64,000 bases of DNA from Dipteronia dyeriana. Taxonomy: Eukaryota; Streptophyta; Magnoliopsida; Sapindales; Sapindaceae. This document shows, piece by piece, positions 43,572 through 55,847 of the stretch (its first letter is position 1; every line of letters begins with the position of its first letter). Location: NCBI GenBank assembly GCA_032871835.1, contig CM065297.1, forward strand, positions 69,055,253 through 69,119,252. The letters run 5' to 3'. The notes beneath the pieces were generated by a model that was not told where the DNA came from, made no database searches, and saw only the letters and a list, made by a program, of their open reading frames with translations. A program made the position numbers and the translations under genes.

Positions 43572-46500
43572 ATGAGTGACCAATCAGACGCATCACCTCT
43601 CATCGCTCCTACTCCGATCACCGAGCCCTCCGAGATCGACCTCGAAGCCGGTCCCGGCGAGCAAATTCAGTGCCGTATCTGCCTCGAAACCGACGGTGAT
43701 CATCATTTCACTTCACTTCACTCTATTTTTGTATAATTTGATTGTGTTTTCGCTTCAATTGAGTCAAGTTATTGCATCAATTTAGTTAAAATTAAAAAAA
43801 AATCATTCTTTTTTTTTTCTGGAGAATTATTAATCCGGAAGTATCGGGGAATTTATGGCTTCACTTGAGTGTTTTTTTTTTATTTTGCTGTTTTGTTACT
43901 CGATGTTCTTGATTATCTCAAAAGGAAGCTTTTTTTTTTTCAATTATTCTGCATTGGGTTGCTTTTAAACTGTTAAACCACAGAAAAAATTGAAAAAAAT
44001 GAAAAAATGAGCTCGAATTTGGTGGACGTCAACTAAGATGTGTAGTTTTGGTGGTTGTGTCATAGTTTAGTTTGGAGATGTGAAGAGACTAGAATACTGG
44101 ATGTATAGTTTAGAGATTGTGTGCGGTCATTGTTGGGCTGAGTTCATAATTTTGTCATCGATTGTTTGTTTGTCAAGTTCGTATAGATTGATATTTTGCT
44201 ATTTATTATAGTTGATTTATGTGGAGTGGAACATTTTCATGCCGATTAACGTTGGGTTTTTCATTTGTGTGTGAATGAATATATTTCAGGTAGAGATTTT
44301 ATCGCTCCATGTAAGTGCAAAGGAACATCAAAGTATGTACACCGAGAGTGTTTGGATCATTGGCGAGCTGTACGGGTATATATGCCAGCTCCATTTTCTG
44401 CATTTTAAGTTAAGCTTACACTATGGATTCTTATGTGAGCCCGATGATCTTTATATGGACATGACTACTACATGATCAATTATGTGCTTTTGCTAGATTT
44501 ATATGCAACTACACCACACAATTATTGGGTTTTAGTTTGTGGACACACTGAAGTTGGACATAATTTTGAAGGTTATCTCTGTCCTGTCATCCATTCTTAT
44601 GTTTACGTAAGGAGCAAAGTAATATACGAAATGAGATTTTACTTATTTGCTCATTTTGTGATTTGGCAAGCTTGTTCCTGCAGCACTAGTTGTGCTGAAA
44701 TTTGATATTATGTTCACTTATGTTACTTATTTTGTTGCAAATAATGTACGTGTGGTAATATTGTTTTCTAAATAGCAGTGATTCTGGTCCTTTTTGGATC
44801 TTTTGTATTGACTGATTTTCTGGCAAGATTTTCCATGTAGGTCTTGTTTTTCTCTGGTTATGAGAAATTAATATGAAATGTATATGCATTTTTTCTGTGA
44901 TTTACACTCTTCAGTAGTATCAAAATTTCATTTGATCAACTTTAATTTTTGCAGGAAGGGTTTGCATTTGCTCATTGCACAACCTGCAAAGCTCCTTATC
45001 ATTTGAGAGTTCATGTTGCTGCTGACAGACGATGGAGAACCTTGAAATTTAGGTTCTTTGTCACTAGAGACATTTTATCAATATTTCTAGCTGTTCAGCT
45101 TGTAAGTTGTTGGTTTTGTACTCTTAGATATTTTCTTGAATTTATCAGTTATAACTGTATAAACATTGTTCTCTAGGTTTTAATACTCATGTTTTTACAT
45201 TTGTTTTGTGCAGGTGATTGCTTCGCTGGCATATTTGATGTATCTAATTGATAGTTACCAGCAATCCTGGCTTCGTGTGGCTTGGGGTTTTGATAGCGAG
45301 CTCAGTTTTTACTACATATGTGGTAAAGTCTCAAGTACCTGAAATATATGATAAATGATGCCGATCACTGAATATGCTTGTAATTTGCTGTAGTAGTACA
45401 CGCATTTTGTCTCATTTGTAATTATGTTTGTAGATGTTTTTTGAACCAGATCTTTATCACTACTCTTATGCCTTACCTATTAGTGTTTTAAATTGAGTTT
45501 TCTTATAAGATAATGTTGTAGTTAATATTGTTGGGGATGATTTTCTCACTGAATTTGCATGAATTTTCTTACAAGGCCATGATTTTCATCTGAATCTGAT
45601 ACTTCAAGGTTTATGTACTAACATGCCGTGGAGGAACTGAGTAGGCATGTTTGTTAGTTGTGGCTGCTGCAGTTTGATTCAAATCTTGTAATATCTTTTA
45701 CCCCGGGAGAAGGATATAAGTTTGAATTATTAAAATATTTCTCCAATTTTAGTGACTGATGGCAGTAGGCATGTCCTTATGGGTTGTAAGACTTACCTCC
45801 AGGATACATGCATTGACTGTCAATTTCAATATTCTGCTTCAACGCTTGCGCAACCCTCTCTATATGGTATTTGTAATCACATAAATATATTGTTGACTGC
45901 AGGATCACTATTATTTTTTGCTTTGCTGGGGCTATCTGGATGCTTCATTACTTGTTATGACCGAAGAGTGCGTAATGATTTGGCTCTACCTTGTCGAGAA
46001 TTATGTCTTTGTTGCTGTCAACCTGGGTATATTTCTATTATTTTTTATCATTTGCAATGTCAATGCACATGAACTAATTACTATTATCATTTTTTTCATT
46101 GTGATGAATCATGATCATCATAGTCTGTTTTGTTACTAAAGTTTTGATTCTATTTCATAATTATTCTATGGAATATAATTAAAATCTTTTCCCTGTTATT
46201 ATCTTTTAAAGCTTGAGGTAGGAGTGTTTTAAAGAAATGAGTTGGAATTTTAACAGACTGAGCTTCTTAATAGTGGGAGTTCTCACTGATTCTTGGTTAC
46301 TTTTGTGCTTTCTCATTTGATCTTTGTTGAAGAATCTGAGCTGTTTTTCAAAGTTAATTTACTTTAAGACCCTACTAAGATCTAGTAATTGATTGACTTC
46401 TATTTTTCATTTCAAATACTTAGACTACTTGAATAAAGCCTATGCATAGAACTGTAAGTACATCTTATTATCCAATGGATTGTAAATCTGAAGTTGCTAA

Positions 46501-47351
46501 TCCAAATAGATGATTAATTAAGTGATTCGTTTCTGTATGTTATTTTTGCAGAATATGTGCAGATTGCCATCTGCCTGGAACTCTTTGTATGTGGACCGAC
46601 TGTACCACATGCTTTGAAAGTTGTGCAAGCACGGCCAGTGAATGTGGTTGTATAGGTGGTGCTGGTGAAGCAGGGCTACCGTTATTATTCATAATGGCTT
46701 TGATTGTTCTGGCACTGTTTACCGTTATTGGCATGTTCTACAGTGTTTTGGTGGCTACAATGGTTGGACAACGGATCTGGCAGCGGCACTATCACATACT
46801 TGCAAAAAGGATGTTAACCAAAGTGAGTTTGGGTGACAACGACATGTCACTAGTTTTCCTACTTAAGCAGCAATATTATGGTATATTATTAGCACTATGA
46901 TCAATCCAACCAACTACTTAACTAAGTTTATCGTACTGCTCGGTCTGTTAACAATACCACATATGGAAGAGAATACTGGAAATTATGACCAAATACTTTC
47001 ACTTGTTTATGATGAATAATGGTTTAATTGAAAGATCGACCTTCTGGATGAGATTGCAATTTGCTTCTCAGTTTTAATTGCAAGTAGCAGTAAAAGTTCT
47101 GTCTACAAAAAACTTTTAATGTTCGGTATAGCATAAAAATATATCTTTGATATGATGTTATTGACTAAGCCTTTTCTTATTTGCATCTGAGTTAGGATGC
47201 TAAATTGATATTCATTTGAATATACTATTCCATGTCCTCTCAGGAATATGTGGTCGAGGATGTTGATGGCGAGATGACAGGATCTGATTGGTCTCCTCCG
47301 CCTCTCCCTTCTGAGCATGTTCAGCAGCTGAAATCATTGGGCCTCCTATAA
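43572..47351 (+). CDS. RINGv (C4HC3) zinc-finger membrane protein, seven exons
   Basis: Probable membrane-bound E3 ubiquitin ligase of the RINGv/MARCH-like class. Exons: 43572-43695, 44290-44375, 44955-45101, 45214-45322, 45903-46026, 46552-46822 and 47244-47351. All introns are GT-AG and phases agree, giving 322 residues. RINGv ligands are C34, C37, C49, C51, H59, C62, C78 and C81, with the conserved W66 after the HxxC. Hydrophobic segments lie at about 109-131, 156-174 and 239-268. A cysteine-rich stretch (about 186-230, with CLCCC and repeated CxxC) lies between the second and third. The tail reads SDWSPPPLPSEHVQQLKSLG, a conserved plant ending. The ATG is the first in the T-rich leader and begins MSDQSDASPL. 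No breaks; substrate unknown. Confidence 0.92.
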
Positions 47352-47860
47352 ATTTGAAAGTGGTTGTAGTCAGCGTATACAAGAATAAGATAATGCAAAG
47401 ATAGACGACAGTCTTTCTCGGTAGGTCAGTCTCCGGTCCACTTTGGGCTTTTATTGTAGTTTGAGAAATGAGTTTTATACAGTTTATTGGGTAAGAAAAA
47501 TTTCAGTGCGAGGCACAGTCAATGCTGTTCGGTTACATTTATGATATGTTTATGATAATCTGTGAAAAATTCCATGCTCTTCGATAATTGTAAGGAAATT
47601 GGAAGAGGTTGAATAAATATTTAACTGACAACAGGTATTTTTCAATGATATATCATTTGAATGGCCGTTGAAAGATCTCCAAATATGTTCATTTATTTAT
47701 TGTACCTACGGATTCTGGGGTGCTGTACAGAACCTTACTTGTATACAATTTATATGTTAAGCTATTTTCTGTAAAAATCATGATTTATTCAGTTAATTTT
47801 CTTTCTGCAATATTTATCTGCATCTCATATTTTGCTGTCTGTCGACAATCAATGTTCTAC
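47352..47860 (+). other. 3' UTR and downstream of the RINGv gene
   Basis: AT-rich, non-coding. AATAAATA at about 47612 is one possible poly(A) signal. Nothing else is recognisable. Confidence 0.45.
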
Positions 47861-48404
47861 TACTAGAAATGCCGTTATCATATTCTGCATATAGGGTAGA
47901 TTGTAGATGTTGCAGCTAAAAACTAAATCGAGTATGGTGGAGTGCACGAGTTTCCTTGGCTCGAATTGGGTTGTTTTATGATGCAATTTTTGTTAAGTGC
48001 TTCTTGTTGATATGCTTACCGGAAGCAGGACTTGTGGATTCAAGATTTTCCGAAACCGCCAAAAGTTGTACTAAGCAAGGTATGTTTGTGTCCAACAACA
48101 CTTGAATACTTGATCTGTCTGTACTGCACTAATGCTTGTGACTTTGAAGTTGGATTTTTTTTTTTGCAATAATGGTATGTGAAACGAGCAATGGCTTGAT
48201 GTTAGTTGAAGGTGCATGGTACGTTCGATGTATTTCATAATCTTATATAGACTAAATATGCGTTATGTTAGAGACTCCTAATATCAATATCACAAGTTTA
48301 ATTAATAAACTTTAGAATAGCAATATTACAATCAAGAAAAAGAGAATTTTGGGTTGACTTTTTGTCATTGATACTAACTTTTGACTTTTTGTTATTGATA
48401 CTAA
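47861..48404. other. Intergenic DNA
   Basis: No gene seen. A 27-bp unit (TTGACTTTTTGTCATTGATACTAAC) is present twice in tandem at about 48355-48404, ending at the TAA that flanks the Harbinger-like element. Confidence 0.6.
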
Positions 48405-49108
48405 GGTCTAGTTTGGTATTGCTACCCCAGCTGCTTTTGGGGTCAAAAGTGATTCTAGAACTAAAACAGGGTGTTTGGTAAAATCACGGGGAAGTGTTTT
48501 TGGTCACTTTTAGCTTCTCCCAAATGAGTTTTTGAGAAGCTATAAATACATGCTTTTGGATTTTGGCTTCTGTTTTTAGAAAACGCGCTACAGTGATATT
48601 AAATGAAATTGTACTAAATTTCCAACTTTGTCTTTGTCTTTAACGAAATTTAACAAAAAAAATTGAGATTATATTTATGTAAAAAAAAAAAAAATCGTAA
48701 CTGTATAAAAAAAATAGTGATAATTAATTTAATAAAGTAAAATAAAAATGAAATAAAAAAATAAAGTAGAATAAAATAAATAAATAAATAAGGCTAATTA
48801 ATTAAATAAAGTAGAATAAAAAATGGGACAAATTAATTCAATAAAGTACTATAATTATATAACACTTAACACTAAATACAAATAAATAAGAAAAATGTAA
48901 AATATAGCACATTAGTACCATTTAGATATTTATGTCTTTTTAGTAATTTTACACTCACAACACTTTTTATTTCAGTTTAACAAACACACTGAAATTGCTT
49001 TTAGTTCTCACAGTATTTTTGAAAATCAGTTTACCAAATACACAACTGATTATTCCTACAGCAATTCCAAAAGCAATTCCCCTCACAGCAATAATATCAA
49101 ACTGGATC
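48405..49108. mobile_element. Harbinger/Tourist-like non-autonomous DNA element, TSD TAA
   Basis: About 704 bp between imperfect inverted ends GGTCTAGTTTGGTATT and (reverse strand) GATCCAGTTTGATATT, 13 of 16 matching. TAA flanks it at 48402-48404 and 49109-49111. The interior is AT-rich without a transposase. The end sequence and 3-bp TAA duplication fit PIF/Harbinger; hAT ends can look similar. Confidence 0.65.
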
Positions 49109-49110
49109 TA

Positions 49111-49252
49111 AATAAGTTTAATTTTTACGGTGTCAAGTAATAAACGGATCAAATTACCTAACTTAAACACCTAATATACCAACTTAATAAGCTAAGTTTT
49201 TACAGTGTCAAAGTAAGTAATAAACGGACCAAAATACCTAACTTAAACACCC
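49111..49252. repeat. Imperfect direct duplication of about 60 bp
   Basis: 49111-49171 and 49187-49252 share AATAAGTTTAATTTTTACGG-type starts and TACCTAACTTAAACACC ends. Confidence 0.8.
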
Positions 49253-49514
49253 ACCTTATCTTGATTCTTACATTTTTTCTACGGATGCCATTTTTTTTGT
49301 TCAAATATGATATTTGTAGTGAAACTCGATGGATATATCTTTTTATAGTTGTACTTTGATTAATTTCAGGTTTGAGTTTTTTAGGATTGTTTAAATTTTT
49401 GTGGATAAAAAACAGTTATATTTGTTAAAATGAATTAAAATCTTGAATCAATACTTATTGGTTGAAAAAATAAATCTAAAAAAAATTACAAGTCGAAAAA
49501 ATAAGTCTTAACTA

Positions 49515-49613
49515 CATAAAATTGGTTTGGCCGAGATCAATTCGCCAAAGTCTTGAATTTTGGACATAAAATTGGGTTGGCCGAGATCAAGTCTCCAAGA
49601 CTTGACTTTTGGA
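49515..49613. repeat. 50-bp tandem duplication
   Basis: Units 49515-49564 and 49565-49613, both CATAAAATTGG(T/G)TTGGCC onward to TTTTGGA. Confidence 0.85.
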
Positions 49614-49999
49614 CAACAAAGTCTAATAAATTATGATCTGTTCAGTAATGTTTTTGTTTTGTATATTTCATTTATTGATTTTTATATTTTTAAAAGTGGA
49701 AAACACTGAAAACGTGTTTGATATCAATAATTGAACACGAAAGTTTGAAAAAAAAAAGTTGTAAAAAAAAAACCTTAAATAATTGTATTATAAAATGCAT
49801 TAGTGTACATAATTGTTTTGAAGATTTATTTTTAACGTATTGTAAAAGTAAAAGTAATATAGTGGTTAAATTGATTTTATTAATTAAATTGCTTGTAGTG
49901 CTTAATCACATTACAAACCCTTGATCAACAATGGTGTTAGCTTTTAAAAAATAAAAATAATAACATTAATGATAATAAGCAGGCAAGCAGCATGTTGTA

Positions 50000-50395
50000 A
50001 AATATTAGTGGGTATATGGCTTATTGTGCCCAAGTTCTTGCGGTGAACTATTCTCCTCTAATGGCAGAAGTCTAGCGATTCTTCGGGGATTACGGTTTGC
50101 TCGTGATTCAGGCCTGTGGCCCTGTCTGGTTGAGTCTGATTGGCAGGTGGTTGTATCTCTGGTGAATCCTGCTAAGGCTCCCATGTCTGATATTGGTCTG
50201 ATTATTTCTGATATTTTAGAGATAGTGGACAGTTCCCCTCGGTGTTTGTTGAGTTTCGTTCTTAGGAAAGCCAATATGACTGCTCATTGTCTTGTAAAGC
50301 TTGGCCTGTCTCTTAATTCTGATAATGTTTGGATGGAGGAGGTTTGGATTCGGTTGTTTTTGGGAGACCCCAAGACTATTGTAATCTTTTCTTAG
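50000..50395 (+). pseudogene. LINE-type RNase H (RVT_3-like) fragment
   Basis: A plus-strand segment reads NYSPLMAEV in one frame and, after a frameshift near 50073, LAILRGLRFARDSGLWPCLV, then ESDWQVVVSLVNP and the C-terminal VLRKANMTAHCLVKLGLSL, to a stop at 50395. This is the pattern of the plant RNase H domain (RVT_3, PF13456) found at the end of LINE-like pol proteins and in stand-alone host copies. The first catalytic part is missing. No neighbouring RT is seen, so it is an isolated fragment. Confidence 0.75.
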
Positions 50396-50654
50396 TGGAA
50401 TTCTTTCATTCAAGCAAAAATATGAATATGTCCCTAATTAATTTTCATTATCTATTAATAAATCAATTAAAAATTATGATATTACATTGTATAAAGGAAA
50501 AAAAAAATTAATAATTTAACCAGTAGGTCCTATGAAAATGAAAACCAAAAGATGCGAACATCTTTTAACTGTTTTCAATGAACATCAATTTTGGGCTTCT
50601 CCTACCGATGTTTTTTTAATTCTGTTTTTAATTTTATTTTATAAAAATGATGAT

Positions 50655-51010
50655 GTTAGTTATTCGATTTTTATTTTGTTTTCGAAAAATAAAATAAAAT
50701 AAAAAACAAATTAAATATTAAAATAGAAAAGCATGAAAAACATGTTAATCAAGTTTTCATTTTATTTTTTGTAAAAAAAAACCTCACTTTTTTTTTCTTC
50801 TGCTCTTCTCAGTCGTCACTTTCGACTGATGACATTGGTTAATCGATTTTTATTTTATTTTATAAAAACAAAATAAAAAACAAAACAAATATTAAAATTG
50901 AAAAGCATGAAAAACACGTTAATCAAGTTTTTCATTTTATTTTTTGTAAAAAAAAACCTCACCTTTTTTTTCTTTTGTTCTTCTCAGTCGTCAGTCGTCA
51001 GTCGTCACTG
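50655..51010. repeat. Tandem duplication of about 175 bp with CAGTCGT repeats
   Basis: Two units (about 50655-50830 and 50831-51010) share GAAAAGCATGAAAAACA(T/C)GTTAATC and the following poly-A/T-rich stretch to TTCTTCTCAGTCGTCA. The second ends with CAGTCGT three times. Confidence 0.85.
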
Positions 51011-51112
51011 TCAATCTCCTTCTTCTTCTTCTTGACAGAAAATGGAGGAGCGCCGATGCCGACGGCTCCTCTATTATTTTAAAGAATAATAAAAAATTTG
51101 CTATTTTTTCTT

Positions 51113-51255
51113 TTGCTTTGGATGAGTAGATCGGTATGTTCCAAGTTTTTTTTCCCTTTGTTTTGGATGAGCATACGAGATCGACCTGTTCTATAAGTTT
51201 TTTATTGTTTTTCTTTTGCTTTGGATGAGCAGATGAGATCGATCTGCTCTAGACC
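51113..51255. repeat. Three imperfect units of 45-57 bp
   Basis: (G)TTTTGGATGAG(C/T)A...GATCG(A/G)(C/T)(C/A)TGTTC repeats from about 51115, 51160 and 51217. Confidence 0.75.
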
Positions 51256-51513
51256 TTCTTTGTTGTCAGGTCACCTACTCTGATTGATCTTGTCTTTGTT
51301 TCTCTTCTTTCTTTTATTTTTGTGTTTATGATTTTTCTTTGATCTGAAATTTTCTCGAGAGAATCCTAATAGAAAGTAAGAGAACGTCTAAGAGAATTCG
51401 GGAACCTGAAAGAATCTTTATAATAGAAATTTGTTACAAAATTTAAAATTTAAAATTCTACACACAATTTACTTGTTTTAAGCTGAATGTATATAATATA
51501 GCATTCAGGTTGA

Positions 51514-52064
51514 TAGGGGGTGGGTATTAAGTTATTAACCGATTCGAACCGAACCGAACCAAAAAAATGGTGTTCAGTTCGGTTCATCGAATGAATTCGG
51601 TTTAAACCGGTTTAAAAAATTAAAAATCGAAAAAATTTAAACCGGTTTGGTTTTCTAAAAACCGGTTTGAAACGATTAAACCATAAAAAAAACCCTAACT
51701 TCTTTACCTTTTCTTTCATTATTATTTGTTAGGTTTGATTTGTTTTTTATTTTGGGTTTGAGGCTTGGGTTATTAAAAATATTAAAACTTTGCTCCAAAA
51801 TTAGAATCCAATAATCTATCAAATTTAAAAACATATTAAAAAGAACTCATTAAGTCCATCAAATCAATAAGGCCCATTATATCCAAAACCGAAATAAACA
51901 GAACCGAACCGATTAAAATCAAATCAGTTCAGTTTGGTTACCATTTCTTATTCGGTTTAAACCGGTTCAATTTTGGATGAACCGAAATATTTTTGGTTCA
52001 GTTCGGTTTTACACAAAATCGAACAGAACCAAAACCGAACTGAACCGAACCGTGCCCACCCCTA
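51514..52064. mobile_element. hAT-like MITE rich in CGGTTC motifs
   Basis: About 551 bp with ends TAGGGGGTGGG and CCCACCCCTA. Flanking 8-bp sequences CAGGTTGA (51506-51513) and TATGTTGA (52065-52072) agree at six positions. The interior is packed with GAACCGAACC, AAACCGG and TTCGGTT motifs on both strands that can pair into long hairpins. It has no coding capacity. The TAGGGGTGGG end and 8-bp duplication are typical of non-autonomous hAT elements. Confidence 0.75.
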
Positions 52065-52090
52065 TATGTTGAAGATCTAAATAGAAAATG

Positions 52091-52095
<5 letters not shown>

Positions 52096-52128
<33 letters not shown>
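52096..52128. repeat. (AT)n microsatellite
   Basis: Uninterrupted AT dinucleotide run of about 33 bp. Confidence 0.95.
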
Positions 52129-52133
<5 letters not shown>

Positions 52134-52380
52134 TTCTTTTAAAGATTTTATATTTAATAAAAAATAATATTTTATTTAATAAAAAGTAATATAATTATGC
52201 TATTACAATTTTTTATATAATATTTTCTACAGTCAACCGGACTTATTTTTACTGTTTTTATTTCAAAATAAAACTTTTAATATATGATTGCACACTGAAG
52301 AAATGAGACTAGATATCAGTCTCTCCATCCGTATCACCACTACCCAGACCCTTCCCCTATCCGCACCCATTTTCTCAATT

Positions 52381-52440
52381 AGGGGATATGGGGATGGGGA
52401 TGGAGATGGGGATGGGGATGGGATGGAGAATTTGGAGGGG
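52381..52440. repeat. GGGGAT-type simple repeat
   Basis: GGGGAT/GGAGAT hexamers repeated about eight times; the minus strand is C-rich. Open frames over it are artefacts of the repeat. Confidence 0.9.
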
Positions 52441-52745
52441 AGGTATCTATATCTCCAACCCCAGTTCCTCATTTCTTCCGTTTTTCCCGTTTTTCTCGGT
52501 TTTCCCATTTTCCTATTTCCCCGTTTTACTAAACATTACAGATAAAAAATATATATTTCATTACAAATACAAGATAAAATCCATTATTGCATTACAAATA
52601 CAAAATAAAATTCATTACTGTTATATGTATATTTTATTGAATGTACACGTCACTAACAAACAAGACAGTCCCTAAAAACGATTGTCAGAAGGGCATTCGA
52701 GCTGGCAACTAGAAGACACCATCAAAGACATCGCTAAGGGATAAG

Positions 52746-53381
52746 TGTAGGGAAAAAACGGGTTCGAAACGCAACGGAAGCGTGATAAAAAACAAAAATT
52801 AGGGTTTGCGTATAAATAAATAAAATTTTCTTTATGTAACGAGAACATTAACCCTAGATTAATTGACGTATATAAAAGTATCGTACCTTTTTCTTGTAAC
52901 GATTGAACAAGTACCGAATTGATTCTGCAAGATCTTCCAATCCAATCACGAACGTGAATCAGCTTGGAGTGTGGGCTCCCTTTCTTTAAATTGTATACCT
53001 GAGGATGGAGAGAAAGCAAAATCTTTTCTTTGTTAGTTACAAATATCCTCCAAGAGAAAAATCCAAGAACGTCCGGTCACTTGTGAATTATCAATCAATT
53101 TGATTGAAACTCGCGTGAACCTTGATTTGATGTTGTACACAAAACCTTTTTGATGTAAAGGATACTAGTGTACTATCGAAAACAAAAACGTTCTCTTTTT
53201 CTCTTTTCTCCTTAGCCAAATTCCACACCCTTTTTCAATAAGTTGATTGAATTTTTTCTAGAGCAAAAACTAATTTTTCTCCCTCAAAATTCTCTCTTGC
53301 TATGCCAAATTCTCTCTTTGAAAATTACCTAGCATGACCGAAATTTTCATCATAGAATTCTTAGGGCTGGCCAAAAATCAT

Positions 53382-53412
<31 letters not shown>

Positions 53413-55842
53413 GGATCATAAATCCTTTCCTAAAAATGATTTACTTGGTTGGCAAGAATCATTTCCTTAGATGGATTTATTTGGTAGTTAAGAATCCTTA
53501 TCTAAAAGGAAACCTAACTTCTCCTATCTCCATATGGGCTGGCCGAATTTCTCATTGATATAGATTAGGATAGTTTATTCTTTTCCTAAGAAGGATTACT
53601 TGGTAGTTAAGAATCCTTTCCTTAGGTAGATTTACTTGGTGGTTAAGAATCATTTTCAAAAAGGAATTCTATCCTAACACCAAGACTCCTAATCCAACTC
53701 AATAGTTTATTTGTAACCATACTAAAGACTTCCTAATTTGATTAGATAAATAATTCCTTTTATTTATGTACTTGTCAAATATAGTCTTTCACATTAACTA
53801 TACTACCAACAATAGTATAGTTTTAGGAGACCATCTCCGACTAGGAAAAAGATTTTGACTTTTAATTAAATAATTAATTAATCAACAAATTAATTAATTT
53901 CTATTTAATTAAATAATAAAATAAAAATAATATATTTAAGTTATTTTTAATAGCCTTTGCCGCCAATACAAAATATATTGACCATATATTATTTTTCTTA
54001 TTTTATTAAATCCATTGGACCTTAATAAAAAAGTCCACATGTGAACTAGACATATTCTTACAAAAAGAAACAAGTTCTCATGCCTTATTACAATTCTAGA
54101 TGGACCCCTAAATTAGTCCGGTAGAATATATCAAGTGATCCATGCAAGTTCGTGTGGATTGAGGATATTGACGGGCTATCTAAATTTAAGCTCCAATAGA
54201 CACAACCCAATCACAATCAACAAATGATTTACTTAGGTCCGATCTATTTAATTTTAGTTCATTCCACTAAAGAACTAAAATTGAACTCTTAAATAAAGAT
54301 AGGATAAGTAGATGTAACTCACTTATACCCTAGACAACCTTATTGGAGAAAATGTATCCTCATGAAGAATACCAGTAATCGCCAAGAGCTCATAGACCGC
54401 CTATAACTCTCTAAGTTACCATATTTACTCATATGACCACATTTTGAACTGGGATATTTTGACTTGTCCAGAAGTCATGTTTTAATAGACACTATTGAAA
54501 ACCTAACGTTAAGATTTAATATCCAATACCTCAAAACATCCATATAATGGTATTCTACTCTCATTCAATAAATGGAGCCACGATGTCCATATCTATAAAT
54601 GAAGTCCTCTATCGATTAACAAATGAATACCACCAAACTATCGAGGATATACTATGCTATATAATCGTACTCATTGATAGCTCAAATGATAACACTTGCA
54701 ACCGTAAGTCCATCATTTATCTCAGGATTGACATAGACTCTCCAATTGTCTTCAAATGAAAACTTTTATCCACTGACGGTTCTAGATAAAGAATTTCATT
54801 GTGATCCTATTCAATGCACCCAGTGCACTAGATTCTTTTGCCCAAAGACACCTCATTTTGATGATTTTAGACTCATCATAACACATTTGATCTCAATCAA
54901 GTGCTAGCAAAAGAATCTATAACTTTGACAAGATAAATGCGCCCAACATTTTATCTTAAGTTGTGAATATTATTCAAGACTAACTAAAGAATTGTGTCTA
55001 CCTCATACATATCTAGATGTATGAACAATTCTTCTTTTGTCATAGTCTTTTGACCTTATGATTATTTACTTTTGACAATTATAATAATTAAACTATAAAT
55101 GCTATCATATTTGTTAAACTAGAAATCATTTTATTAATATGGAAAGATTGTCAATTACATTACTACACTCTTGCTATCGAGCATAATCCCAACAATCTCC
55201 CACTTGCTCAATAGCAAATGTGTTATATCTCTCATCCCCATGTTCTCTAGATGCCCATCAAAACTCTTTTGTGGAAGAGCCTTTGTAAAAGGATCCGCTA
55301 GATATAACACATTTGCTATTGAGCAAGTGGGAGATTGTTGGGATTATGCTCGATAAGTCCATTATTTATCTCAGGATTGAGATAGACTCTCTGATTGTTT
55401 TCAAATGAAAACTTTTATCCATTGACTGTTCTAGATAAAGTATTTCATTTTGACCCCATTCAATGCACCTAGTGCACTAGATTCTTTTGCCCAAAGACAC
55501 CACACTTTGATGATTTTAGACTCATCATAATACATTTGATCCTACTCAAATGCTAGCAAAAGAATCTACAACTTTGACAAGATAAATGCACCAACCTTCT
55601 ATCTTAAGTTGTGAATATTATTCAAGACTAACTAAATAATTGTGTCTACCTCATACATAACTAGATATATGAACAATTCTTCTTTTCTCATAGCCTTTTG
55701 ACCTTATGATTATTTACTTTTAACAATTATAATAATTAAACTATAATAGCTATAATATTTGTTAAACTAAAAATCACTTTATTCATATGAAAAGATTGTT
55801 AATTACAATATTACACTCTTCCTATCGAGCATAATCCTAACA
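52746..55842 (-). mobile_element. A3: A-family element reduced to LTR, hairpin and LTR piece; TSD ATAAG
   Basis: Flanked by ATAAG at 52741-52745 and 55843-55847. In plus coordinates: a complete A LTR (52746-55194), polypurine tract and pol C-terminal end (55195-55299), an inverted copy of the LTR/polypurine border (55300-55355), then only the outer 487 bp of a second LTR (55356-55842). Gag and nearly all of pol are gone. The intact 5-bp duplication suggests it may have been inserted in this reduced form, or that the rearrangement spared both ends. Confidence 0.88.
55175..55355. repeat. Perfect 56-bp inverted repeat in A3
   Basis: Arms 55175-55230 and 55300-55355 are exact reverse complements with a 69-bp spacer. 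Arms span the LTR edge (TATCGAGCATAATCCCAACA) and the polypurine tract (minus strand CAAGTGGGAGAT). The spacer reads, on the minus strand, ADPFTKALPQKSFDGHLENM, the end of copia RNase H. Confidence 0.95.
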
Positions 55843-55847
55843 ATAAG

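Noticed and set aside
44275..44475. Open frames of 60-100 codons inside the RINGv gene (also 44472-44705, 45752-46072, 45918-46139)
   Set aside because: They run through introns or read exons in the wrong frame; the spliced model explains the exon parts.
52288..52675. Two overlapping ORFs over the GGGGAT repeat
   Set aside because: Both are produced by the simple repeat and its low-complexity neighbours.
54547..54759. Conserved small ORF in A-family LTRs (also 63675-63890)
   Set aside because: Plus-strand frame antisense to the element, conserved only because the LTRs are related; stops and indels in A1 and A2.
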